Positions 7,701 through 14,005 of a stretch of DNA of 14,005 nucleotides are shown one piece after another. Location of the stretch: the NCBI GenBank assembly GCA_937927665.1, contig CALBRY010000125.1, positions 1 to 14,005 on the forward strand. The letters run 5' to 3'. The translations under genes were made by a program, and so were the position numbers. The stretch comes from an uncultured Chloroflexota bacterium (GTDB lineage: Bacteria; Chloroflexota; Anaerolineae; Aggregatilineales; Phototrophicaceae). Position 1 is the stretch's first letter. Every line of letters begins with the position of its first letter. Under the pieces are notes generated by a model. It was not told the DNA's origin and made no database searches. It saw only the letters and a list, made by a program, of their open reading frames with translations.

Positions 7701-8462
7701 CTAAAGGCGTATATTGATATATCCGCATGCACGCAGTGTTTCTAGCCAGCGGGCGCGATCAGCTTCGCTGGCGTTCGGGAGATCGCCAAGCGTCCATGTT
7801 TTGCCGATGGCGCGCCATTTACCCGCCGCCATGTTGTGAAACGGCATGATATCGATGCCGCGCAAGTTGGGATAGCGGCGTGCAAGCGAGGCAATCCATG
7901 CGAGATGATCCGGCGTATCGTTGATACCGGGGATCAACGGACAGCGGAGGGTGATCGCCGCGCCGCTGGCATAAAGAAATTCAAGGTTGGCGAGAATGCG
8001 CTTATTCTCGACTCCGGTCAGCCGCTGGTGCTGTTCGGGGGTATGCGCTTTGATGTCATACAGGAATACATCAACCAGCGGCAGGATACTGGCAAAATGG
8101 CTTTGCGGCACATCCCCGGCAGTATCCAGACAGATATGCAATCCGCGCCGCTTTGCTTCGGTCAAGAGATCGCGCGCGAATGTGAATTGAAAGAGCGGCT
8201 CACCGCCGGAAAGTGTCAACCCGCCGCCGGAATTTTCGTAATAGCGCCGATCTTTTTCGACCGCCGCAATGACTTGATCGACGGTCATTTCGACGCCGAG
8301 CATTTTCCCGTCAACACTCATTTGAGGCTGAAGCAGCATTGCCTCCGGGTTATGACACCAGACGCAGCGCAAGCCGCATCCTTTAAGAAAAACCGTCGTG
8401 CGGATGCCGTCGCCATCGTGCAAGGAAAATCGTTGAATATTCAAGACGATGCCGGAGGACAT
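7701..8462 (-). CDS. Glycyl radical enzyme activase (radical SAM, PflA-like)
   Basis: A 253-residue radical-SAM enzyme that would install the glycyl radical on the neighbouring enzyme. RFSLHDGDGIRTTVFLKGC (~11-29) is the PflA-family opening; C29, C33 and C36 form the CxxxCxxC site for the 4Fe-4S cluster and SAM, followed by WCHNPE. LSGGEP (~84-89) is the SAM-binding GGEP motif, and DVFLYDIKAH (~131-140) and PLIPGIND are also family features. The ~50-residue ferredoxin-like insert with extra clusters, usual in activases of non-PFL enzymes, is absent: only about 20 residues lie between HNPE and the next helix. I prefer the ATG two bases after the upstream stop; a GTG 12 bases earlier would overlap that stop. 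The tight spacing shows coupled expression with the radical enzyme. Confidence 0.92.
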   Translation of the reverse strand: MSSGIVLNIQRFSLHDGDGIRTTVFLKGCGLRCVWCHNPEAMLLQPQMSVDGKMLGVEMTVDQVIAAVEKDRRYYENSGGGLTLSGGEPLFQFTFARDLLTEAKRRGLHICLDTAGDVPQSHFASILPLVDVFLYDIKAHTPEQHQRLTGVENKRILANLEFLYASGAAITLRCPLIPGINDTPDHLAWIASLARRYPNLRGIDIMPFHNMAAGKWRAIGKTWTLGDLPNASEADRARWLETLRACGYINIRL

Positions 8463-8464
8463 GG

Positions 8465-10696
8465 TTATTCCCACAGGGTGCGCTGAACGATTTCGCGCTG
8501 TGTTTCCGGCGGCAGATCGATAAAGCGGGCGCTGAATCCGCCGACGCGCACGATCAAGCTGGCGTATTCTTCCGGGTGTTCGATGGCGCGGATCAAATCA
8601 TCGCGGTTAACGACGGTGATCATGGACTGCGTGCCGCCGCACTCGAAATAGGTTTTCAGAAGTGCTTCAAGCTGTGGGCGGTGCGTGGTAAACATGCTGC
8701 GCGCAAACTTGAGATTGTGGGTTGCACCCGCGTGGATCGCCGGATCGAGCTTGACCATCGAATTGAGCAGGGCGGTGATGCCGCTGCGCTCCTGTCCGTT
8801 GGCGGCGGTGTGTCCGTTGGTGAGCGGTTCGCCCGCTTTGCGCCCGTCGGCAGAAGCAGCAGTGAGCGCGCCAAGTAAAATATGCGCGCTGTTGTTGATC
8901 GCTACGACGAGGAACGAATCGAGGGCGGTACGGTCGCGTTGATTACGGGTGAGCGTGCAGATTGTCTCATGGACGCGCCGGGCGGTTGTGTCGGCGCTGT
9001 CGTCATCGTTCCCAAATTTTGGAGCGGCGAGCAGTTGGGCGCGCTCGTCGTCAAAACCTTGAAAATTGGAATCGAGCGCGGCGATTAGTGTATCCGGCGC
9101 AATCGAGCGGCGATCATACACACAGGCGCGGATCGCGGTCAGACTGTCGGCGGTGGTGATGTTGCCATACGTTTCATAAGTACCGCCCAGATGACTCACA
9201 CCGCCGCTGAACATGCCTAATCCGCGCTCGATGCAGTTTTCGTAGAGGAGTGAAAAGTATAGGAACGCGGCTTGTTCTCCGGCGATCCGGTATGCGAGCG
9301 CTTGAAATTCGCCCGCCGCATCGGTGAAATGGGCGATCTGGCGTGAGAATGCGGCGAATAGGTCATCATAGGTGGCAAAATCGGCAAGCGTGCCGAGCGC
9401 TAATCCCATCGGCTGACGACTGACCGGATCAACGCCGTTATGCAGCGTGATTTCGAGCGCTTTCGGCAAGTTGATGATGGCGTTGGGCGTGCCAAAACTC
9501 ACGCCTTCCAGCACCATTTCGCCGCATCCGAACGGGATGTAACGCGCGGCGGTGACTGCATCAACATCGAAGGCGTGCATGACCGCCGGAATATTCACGT
9601 CATCGTTGTAGAGAATGGGAAATGTCGCCCCCGCACCAAGCAGATCGAGCGCCCGTTGATAGAGTGCCGGATTCATGCCTGTGTAACAGCGTAAACTCAA
9701 CTGCGGCACGATGGCGCGCACACGATCGCTGGCATCGAGCGCCAACAGCGCGAATTGATCAGCATTTTCGATGTTCTCTCGCCCACGCCCGCCGATGATC
9801 ACGCGCAGATCGAATTTGACGCGCTCCAGATTTTCCGCAAACGAAGGCATCATCCGCCAGAACGAAACGAGCAGATCCAGTGCTTCATCACGGGTCAGTC
9901 GCCCCGATGTGAGATCCGCCGCGAGAAAATCGCCCAGATAGGTATCCATGCGCCCGAAATTACACTGCAAGGTCGCGTGCATGGTGAACAGATAAACCAT
10001 CTGGATCGCTTCGTGGAATGTTTGCGGCGCGCGTTCGGTGATGGCTGTCAAACTTGCGGCGATGCGTTCAAATCGTGTCCGTTCCGCCTGATCGGTCTGT
10101 CGATCGGCTTCGGTGCGTGCTTGATCCGCCAATGCCAGCGCACTTTTGCAGAACGTATCGAGCGTCATATGGAGTGCGGCATAAAACGGCGATCCCGTGC
10201 CGTGTTGAATGTCCTCGCGCAAACCGGGGATGCCTCGTAAAAGCAGTTTCTTGTAGTTGAGCGCCGCCCCCGCCATACGATACAGCGGAAACACGATCCC
10301 CGGTTCGCTCGTCCATTGATCCGATGGCAGGATGGCGCTTAAATGCGGCGGGAAGGCGGCGCGGACTTTCGCCCGTGTATTTTCTGTACGCCAGAACATA
10401 AGCATCGATTCGATCTCGGCGCGATCACTTTCGGAGAGTGTAAGCGTCTCCATTTCGGCGCGGATGGCTTGTTCATCGCAGAAGTAACCGAATCCGCCCG
10501 CGTGATGCTGCGGTGAAAAGCCGATATGGTGGTAACGCATCCGTCCGGCAAAGTGATCACCGGGCTGAATGGGCAGAAACACTGCCGGAAACTGCATCGC
10601 CAAACAATGCGCCTCGCGGATGGCGGGAGAATCTTCCTGATGGCGGCGAAACATCGCGGTAAAGGCGCGTTCGAATGCGAAAGGCTGCGTGTGCAT
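8465..10696 (-). CDS. Glycyl radical enzyme of PFL family, substrate unassigned
   Basis: A 743-residue glycyl radical enzyme. The C-terminus has IVRVGGFSARF (~716-726), the glycyl radical loop (RVxG pattern, G720 as radical site). Mid-protein IPFGCGEM (~387-394) places the active-site cysteine at C391 with E393 two residues on, the Cys-x-Glu arrangement of eliminases/dehydratases; formate lyases have two adjacent cysteines instead. GTPNAIINLPKALE, a few residues later, is the conserved helix of the family. Other family parts are seen: FHEAIQMVYLFT (~227-238) and FLVVAINNSAHILLGALTAASADGR. Length is somewhat short of the ~790-850 usual for choline lyase or glycerol dehydratase types. The start is the ATG with AGGG nine bases upstream; a TTG six bases earlier is less likely. 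The activase follows immediately. No microcompartment shell or aldehyde-handling gene is visible, so the reaction cannot be inferred from context. Confidence 0.9.
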   Translation of the reverse strand: MHTQPFAFERAFTAMFRRHQEDSPAIREAHCLAMQFPAVFLPIQPGDHFAGRMRYHHIGFSPQHHAGGFGYFCDEQAIRAEMETLTLSESDRAEIESMLMFWRTENTRAKVRAAFPPHLSAILPSDQWTSEPGIVFPLYRMAGAALNYKKLLLRGIPGLREDIQHGTGSPFYAALHMTLDTFCKSALALADQARTEADRQTDQAERTRFERIAASLTAITERAPQTFHEAIQMVYLFTMHATLQCNFGRMDTYLGDFLAADLTSGRLTRDEALDLLVSFWRMMPSFAENLERVKFDLRVIIGGRGRENIENADQFALLALDASDRVRAIVPQLSLRCYTGMNPALYQRALDLLGAGATFPILYNDDVNIPAVMHAFDVDAVTAARYIPFGCGEMVLEGVSFGTPNAIINLPKALEITLHNGVDPVSRQPMGLALGTLADFATYDDLFAAFSRQIAHFTDAAGEFQALAYRIAGEQAAFLYFSLLYENCIERGLGMFSGGVSHLGGTYETYGNITTADSLTAIRACVYDRRSIAPDTLIAALDSNFQGFDDERAQLLAAPKFGNDDDSADTTARRVHETICTLTRNQRDRTALDSFLVVAINNSAHILLGALTAASADGRKAGEPLTNGHTAANGQERSGITALLNSMVKLDPAIHAGATHNLKFARSMFTTHRPQLEALLKTYFECGGTQSMITVVNRDDLIRAIEHPEEYASLIVRVGGFSARFIDLPPETQREIVQRTLWE

Positions 10697-10849
10697 GATC
10701 AAATGCCCTGCTTATGGCGGAGTTTGCTATCACTTTACCGCGTGCCGCGCCGCTTGAAATGCGCCGCCGATCACCGGATATGGCGCGGTGTGTCATACAC
10801 GGTAGCATTATGAAGGTGCTTTGATCATTTTCTGGAAGGGATGTAATCG
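10697..10849. promoter_or_regulatory. Divergent promoter region between radical enzyme and acyltransferase
   Basis: 153 bases between two genes pointing away from each other, so at least two promoters should lie here. For the plus strand, TTGAAA at 10754-10759 stands 17 bases from GATATG at 10777-10782, a possible but imperfect -35/-10 pair. GTGT and ACAC arms flank CAT near 10790-10800 and could be a short operator. I found no clean FNR-type TTGAT-N4-ATCAA site, which an oxygen-sensitive enzyme might use. A strong ribosome-binding site, GGAAGGG, lies at 10834-10840 for the acyltransferase. Confidence 0.4.
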
Positions 10850-11698
10850 ATGGATGCTTACCCGTCTCGCATTGAAGGGACGATTAATGCCGACGAGGTG
10901 ATCATCGGGCGCGGCGTGGTCGTTGAGCCGGGGGTGGTGATCACCGGGAAACATGGGGCGGCGCGTCAAGTTGTCCTCGGCGATTTCTGCTATATCGGAC
11001 GCGAAACCCGCATCATTACCCCGGCGTTCCGGTTGGGCGATTACAGCAAGCTGCATGCGAACGGATTCGCACACGGCGAACATCCGATGCAGATCGGGCG
11101 GAACTGCTGGATCGGCGGAAACTGCGTGCTGGATTCGATGGGGGGGTTGGATATTGATGATAATGTCGGCATTGGCGCGCATTCCCAGTTATGGACGCAT
11201 ATCCAATTCGGCGACATTGTCGAAGGATCGCGCTTCTATTCGCACAAGTACATGCATGTTGAAAAAGATGTGTGGTTTGTCGGGCACTGCATCGTCTCGC
11301 CCGTCGCAGTTGGGGCGCGGAGTTTGGCACTGGTTGGATCGGTGATCACCCAAGATATGCAGCCGAATCATGTTTACGGCGGCGTTCCGGCGCGCGATTT
11401 GACCGATAAAATGGGGACTCAGTTTGAGGATCGCACCGTGGCGCAAAAAGCGGAAAAGCTGCAAGAAATGGTCGATCAATTTGAGCGGCAGCACCCGGAA
11501 TTCGCGGGGGCGGTACAGGTAGCGCAATCCGCCGGTGAGCGCGACCCGGATCGATGCTGGTTTGATGTTTCCACACGCACCTACCGGAAGGTCTATCACC
11601 CTGCCGAAGTCGCTTTCCTGAAAGCGAATGTCCCGCTCGTTAAGTTTTACCCTGAAGGAGAACCTCCGTTTGTCAGCCCCCAGCCGCCCGTCGAATAG
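10850..11698 (+). CDS. Left-handed beta-helix (hexapeptide repeat) acyltransferase
   Basis: A 282-residue protein of the trimeric LbetaH acyltransferase superfamily, which moves acetyl or other acyl groups from CoA or ACP to sugars and amino sugars. Hexapeptide turns run from ~17 to ~178: IGRGVVVEPGVVITG, IGRNCWIGGNCVLDS (~82-96), IDDNVGIGAHSQLW (~102-115) and VGARSLALVGSVI, ending with NHVYGGVPARDL (~173-184), the usual family finish. H111, H117 and H132 are candidate catalytic histidines. The last ~95 residues are a non-helix tail with a charged alpha segment (AQKAEKLQEMVDQFE) and a Trp-containing domain, longer than in simple acetyltransferases. GGAAGGG sits nine bases before the ATG. The small EamA-like gene follows with overlap or a 13-base gap, hinting at a shared role in modifying or exporting an envelope sugar. 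Acceptor unknown. Confidence 0.85.
   Translation: MDAYPSRIEGTINADEVIIGRGVVVEPGVVITGKHGAARQVVLGDFCYIGRETRIITPAFRLGDYSKLHANGFAHGEHPMQIGRNCWIGGNCVLDSMGGLDIDDNVGIGAHSQLWTHIQFGDIVEGSRFYSHKYMHVEKDVWFVGHCIVSPVAVGARSLALVGSVITQDMQPNHVYGGVPARDLTDKMGTQFEDRTVAQKAEKLQEMVDQFERQHPEFAGAVQVAQSAGERDPDRCWFDVSTRTYRKVYHPAEVAFLKANVPLVKFYPEGEPPFVSPQPPVE
11655..11660 (+). promoter_or_regulatory. AAGGAG, possible Shine-Dalgarno for a TTG start at 11670
   Basis: AAGGAG ends nine bases before an in-frame TTG (11670) of the EamA-like gene, inside the end of the acyltransferase gene. If used, the membrane protein gains 14 polar residues (beginning with SAPSRPSNR) and overlaps the upstream gene by 29 bases. The motif also encodes acyltransferase residues, so it may be chance. 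Confidence 0.35.
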
Positions 11699-11711
11699 GT
11701 CAACGCCGATT

Positions 11712-12071
11712 ATGGGATATGTCTATCTTGGTCTAACGATTCTGTTCACCGTGTACGGTCAGTTGATCATCAAGTCACAGGTGAGCGCGGCGGGGGAGTT
11801 TCCGCCGGATACGAGCGAGAAGATCGCGTTTTTGGCGCGGCTTCTGCTCAACCCGCTGGTGATCACCGGATTTATTGCCGCGTTTCTCGCTTCGCTGACA
11901 TGGATGATGACGCTGACGCAGTTTGAACTGAGCTATGCGTACCCGTTCCAGAGCTTATCGTTTGTGATCGTCGTGTTTTTGTCGGTGCTGATCTTCAGTG
12001 AGCCGCTCACGCTGACCAAGCTGTTAGGAACGGGCGTGATTCTGGTCGGGCTGTTTATTTTGTCGCGGTGA
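11712..12071 (+). CDS. Half-size EamA/SMR-type membrane protein (ArnE-like)
   Basis: A 119-residue protein with four predicted helices: YVYLGLTILFTVYGQLII (3-20), LLLNPLVITGFIAAFLASLTW (~48-68), AYPFQSLSFVIVVFLSVLIF (~77-96) and LLGTGVILVGLFILS (~104-118). It belongs to the drug/metabolite transporter superfamily. The pattern FSEPLTLTKLLGTGVILVGLFILSR is typical of the last repeat of EamA domains, and the YGQLIIK opening resembles small ArnE/EmrE-like proteins. Such half-size members work as dimers; ArnE/ArnF-type relatives flip lipid-linked sugars. Placement right after an acyltransferase favours envelope-lipid or sugar modification over drug efflux, but that is inference. ATG at 11712 is a conservative start with AGG 12 bases upstream; the TTG at 11670 with a stronger ribosome-binding site is the alternative. 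A hairpin lies 8 bases past the stop. Confidence 0.75.
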   Translation: MGYVYLGLTILFTVYGQLIIKSQVSAAGEFPPDTSEKIAFLARLLLNPLVITGFIAAFLASLTWMMTLTQFELSYAYPFQSLSFVIVVFLSVLIFSEPLTLTKLLGTGVILVGLFILSR

Positions 12072-12079
12072 GACGTGCG

Positions 12080-12109
12080 CCCCTCTCCATCATCTGTGAT
12101 GGAGAGGGG
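12080..12109. terminator. Perfect 13-bp hairpin between convergent genes
   Basis: CCCCTCTCCATCA and its exact reverse complement surround a TCTG loop. It lies in the 46 bases between the stop of the plus-strand EamA-like gene and the stop of the minus-strand SpoIIAA-like gene, the position expected of a bidirectional terminator. The plus side is followed by TTAG and the minus side by GCGC, so the usual T-run is missing; the stem is very stable. It might also be a copy of a dispersed intergenic repeat. Confidence 0.65.
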
Positions 12110-12117
12110 TTAGCGCA

Positions 12118-12492
12118 TTAGCTGGCGATTTTTTCCCGCGCGAACGCGAGCGCACTTTCAACGGATGTGAAATAGTGCGCTTCACGCCCGCCGTACTGCG
12201 CTTGCTTCATTGCATTTGCCTGAAATTCTACTAATTCATCATTGCCAACGACTAGAATCACGATGTTTGCTTCCGAAAAGCGGACGTCCTCCGAAAGACC
12301 GGCGACCAATTGGTCAAATGTCAGTTCAAAGTGTGTGAAGTCCATAATTCGGTAAACCGGACAGGTAAACTTGCGGGCGATTGCGTTAGACAAGTCGCGG
12401 TTTTTCTGTGGATCGACCGACATATCAATGGGTTCGTAGATTGTAGAAATGATAATCGGTTCGTTTCCAACTTGTTTTACGACGACTGTCAT
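12118..12492 (-). CDS. Small SpoIIAA/STAS-like protein of unknown function
   Basis: A 124-residue soluble protein that I cannot assign to a characterised family. It alternates strands and helices: an N-terminal strand pair (VVVKQVGNEPIIISTIYEPI), a helix with DPQKNRDLSNAIARK, the strand-turn CPVYRIMDFTHFELTFDQL (~44-62), a strand ANIVILVVGNDELVEF (~75-90), and a C-terminal EAHYFTSVESALAFAREKI (~104-122). The PVYRIMDFT and FxSxxxALAxxRE pattern recalls SpoIIAA/STAS-like small proteins with a DFT-containing core, but no phosphorylatable Ser of a classical anti-anti-sigma factor can be picked out. GGAG stands eight bases before the ATG. It lies 143 bases downstream of the FAD dehydrogenase on the same strand and ends against the hairpin, so it is probably its own unit. 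Expression as a protein is likely; its role is open. Confidence 0.65.
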   Translation of the reverse strand: MTVVVKQVGNEPIIISTIYEPIDMSVDPQKNRDLSNAIARKFTCPVYRIMDFTHFELTFDQLVAGLSEDVRFSEANIVILVVGNDELVEFQANAMKQAQYGGREAHYFTSVESALAFAREKIAS

Positions 12493-12635
12493 GATGATTT
12501 CTCCGACGATGTCTAGTGATCAGTTACGATATATTACGCCCAAGTCTGTTTTCCCGGAAGAAAACATGATAAATGTCGCATGAATACATGAGTTTGTTCA
12601 TTTATTCTTCTGCTTACCAAACTAACCCTCAGATG
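12493..12635. promoter_or_regulatory. AT-rich gap with likely promoter and GTTTTC/GAAAAC dyad
   Basis: 143 bases, clearly more AT-rich than the flanking genes. It contains a 6-bp inverted repeat, GTTTTC-CCGGAA-GAAAAC, at 12548-12565, and TAATATATC on the minus strand near 12530, a possible -10 region for the SpoIIAA-like gene. The dyad could be an operator or a weak hairpin; there is no T-run on its minus side. Confidence 0.35.
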
Positions 12636-14005
12636 CTAACTCACATCTTGCGCGGCAGTGCGTCCCGCTGTTCTGCCGGAGAAGATGCACCCGCCTAAAA
12701 ATGTGCCTTCAAGCGCACGGTAGCCGTGCATTCCCCCGCCGCCGAATCCTGCCACTTCGCCCGCGGCATATAACCCCGGCACAGGCGCGCCATCTTTCCC
12801 TAACACGCGGCTTGAAAGATCGGTTTGTAAGCCGCCGAGCGTTTTACGGGTGAGAATGTTCAGGCGCACGGCGATCAGCGGCGCGGCTTTGGGATCAAGG
12901 ATGCGGTGCGGCGGCGCGGTGCGGATCAAACGGTCACCGATGAACTTACGCGCGGCGCGGATCGCCGTGATCTGTGAGTCTTTCCCGAAACGGTTGTCTA
13001 ATTGACTGTCACGCGCTTTGATTTCGCGTTCAAGCGCCGTGTATTCGATTAAATCTTCGCCCGTGAGCGCATTCATGCGGCGCACGAGTTCGCCAAAGTT
13101 TTGTTCGACAATAAAATCCGCGCCTTTTTTCATGAATGCTTCGACGGGTTCGGGCAGACCGCGCCGTACGCGCTGAAGCACCATCCGCCAGCTTTTCCCG
13201 GTCAAATCGGGATTCTGCTCGGAACCGGAGAGTGCGAATTCTTTCTTGATGATGTTTTGTGTCAGGACAAACCATGTGTAGTCGTATCCGGTTTTGCCGA
13301 TGTGCGCCAACGTGCCGAGCGTATCAAAACCGGGGAACAGCGGCACAGGCAGACGATTCCCGCGCGCATCAAACCACATGGATGACGGACCGGGCAGAAT
13401 GCGGATTCCGTGCCGACTCCAGATCGGATTCCAGTTTTCGAGACCTTCAGTGTAATGCCACATACGATCACGGTTGATCACATTTGCACCGATGGACTCC
13501 GCGATGCCGATCATGCGCCCATCGACATAATCCGGTACGCCGGAAAGCATCCGTTTGGGCGGTGCACCGAGCCGGGGTGACCAATTCTGCCGCACCAGAT
13601 CATGATTCGCGCCGATGCCGCCCGATGTGACGATCACCGCCCGCGCTGTGAGCGTAAACGAGTCGATCACGGTGCGTGAACTCGGCGCGCCGCGCGGAAC
13701 ATCGCTCGGTTCGAGGATGTCGCCCTGTACGCCGGTGACTGCTCCGCCTGTGAGTAAAAGCTCGTTGACACGGTGACGGAATTTGAACGTGATCAATCCT
13801 TTTTGCGCCGCTTCGCGCACGCGCCGCGCAAAGATTTCGACCAAGCCGGGACCCGTTCCCCATGTGATGTGAAAACGCGGCACGGAATTTCCGTGACCGA
13901 TCGCGCCATAACCGCCGCGCTCCGCCCATCCGACAATCGGGAAGAATTTCAATCCTTGTTCGGTCAACCATGCGCGCTTTTCACCCGCCGCGAATGCGAC
14001 GTATG
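12636..14005 (-). CDS. FAD-binding dehydrogenase, KsdD/fumarate reductase flavoprotein type, 5' end cut by window
   Basis: The last 456 residues of a flavoprotein of the fumarate reductase/3-ketosteroid-1-dehydrogenase group. The frame is open to the window edge: before the first listed possible start it continues as YVAFAAGEKRAWLTEQG, so the N-terminal Rossmann GxGxxG is missing only because of the cut. Visible features are FPIVGWAERGGYGAIGHGN, then AVIVTSGGIGANHDL (the second FAD-contacting strand) and the C-terminal GLYAAGEVAGFGGGGMHGYRALEGTFLGGCIFSGRTAG, which binds the FAD pyrophosphate and flavin. This matches proteins usually named 'FAD-binding dehydrogenase' that resemble KsdD without proven steroid activity. 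The real substrate is unknown and no steroid-pathway gene is visible here. It ends 143 bases before the SpoIIAA-like gene. Confidence 0.88.
   Translation of the reverse strand, partial: YVAFAAGEKRAWLTEQGLKFFPIVGWAERGGYGAIGHGNSVPRFHITWGTGPGLVEIFARRVREAAQKGLITFKFRHRVNELLLTGGAVTGVQGDILEPSDVPRGAPSSRTVIDSFTLTARAVIVTSGGIGANHDLVRQNWSPRLGAPPKRMLSGVPDYVDGRMIGIAESIGANVINRDRMWHYTEGLENWNPIWSRHGIRILPGPSSMWFDARGNRLPVPLFPGFDTLGTLAHIGKTGYDYTWFVLTQNIIKKEFALSGSEQNPDLTGKSWRMVLQRVRRGLPEPVEAFMKKGADFIVEQNFGELVRRMNALTGEDLIEYTALEREIKARDSQLDNRFGKDSQITAIRAARKFIGDRLIRTAPPHRILDPKAAPLIAVRLNILTRKTLGGLQTDLSSRVLGKDGAPVPGLYAAGEVAGFGGGGMHGYRALEGTFLGGCIFSGRTAGRTAAQDVS

Noticed and set aside
7836..8486. A 216-codon plus-strand open frame opposite the radical-SAM activase
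   Set aside because: The minus strand encodes all activase motifs over the same bases; the plus-strand product shows none.
9755..10240. A 161-codon plus-strand open frame opposite the glycyl radical enzyme
   Set aside because: Fully inside a confidently identified gene and without any family signature.
10697..10849. FNR-like site controlling the glycyl radical enzyme
   Set aside because: Several TTTGATCA fragments occur, but none forms the paired TTGAT-N4-ATCAA, and GATC is common throughout the window.
10808..11182. A 124-codon minus-strand frame over the acyltransferase start
   Set aside because: It would cover the acyltransferase ribosome-binding site and hexapeptide repeats, and its product is motif-free.
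12636..14005. A steroid-degradation role for the KsdD-like flavoprotein
   Set aside because: No other steroid-pathway gene is present and many similar proteins have no proven steroid activity.

Overview
The window has moderately high GC and is densely coded. It carries eleven protein-coding genes, nine on the minus strand and two on the plus strand. Two genes are cut by the window edges: a secreted cellulase-like hydrolase at the left and an FAD dehydrogenase at the right. I see no rRNA, tRNA, CRISPR array, transposase or phage gene, and no gene-free stretch longer than 300 bases. The content suggests a free-living bacterium with anaerobic capability, possibly a Chloroflexota (Anaerolineae-like) lineage. 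The basis is a secreted protein with a long Pro/Thr linker, an ECF sigma factor with an anti-sigma-like partner, a glycyl radical enzyme and a DUF1616 membrane protein. That taxonomic guess is inference from gene style and is not tested.

Left region (1-6500, all minus strand, read right to left): a surface-glycan locus. It starts with a 649-residue polytopic GT-C-like membrane glycosyltransferase, whose end overlaps a DUF1616-like membrane protein by 14 bases. After a 114-base gap comes a Wzx/MOP-type polysaccharide flippase, which overlaps a soluble glycosyltransferase-like protein by one base (TGATG). 75 bases further on is a secreted protein with a CBM9-like domain, a proline-rich linker and a GH5-like catalytic domain. 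Together these look like assembly, membrane translocation and extracellular trimming of a polysaccharide or glycolipid.

Middle left (6582-7533, minus): an ECF sigma factor followed by a short soluble protein resembling only the N-terminal part of RskA-type anti-sigma factors. Because the pair lies directly upstream of the glycan locus on the same strand, it may control that locus.

Middle right (7701-10696, minus): a glycyl radical enzyme and its radical-SAM activase, separated by only two bases. The enzyme has the C-terminal glycyl radical loop and a Cys-x-Glu active-site motif of the eliminase/dehydratase-like type, but I cannot assign a substrate. The activase lacks the extra ferredoxin-like cluster domain found in many non-PFL activases.

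Right region: diverging from the radical pair is a plus-strand pair, a left-handed beta-helix acyltransferase and a half-size (four-helix) EamA/SMR-type membrane protein. It ends at a perfect 13-bp hairpin shared with the convergent next gene. After that come a small SpoIIAA-like protein of unknown function and the C-terminal 456 residues of a KsdD/fumarate-reductase-type FAD dehydrogenase, both minus strand. I did not find a clearly unprecedented system. The best leads are the unassigned glycyl radical enzyme, the stripped-down anti-sigma protein and the DUF1616-containing glycan locus.
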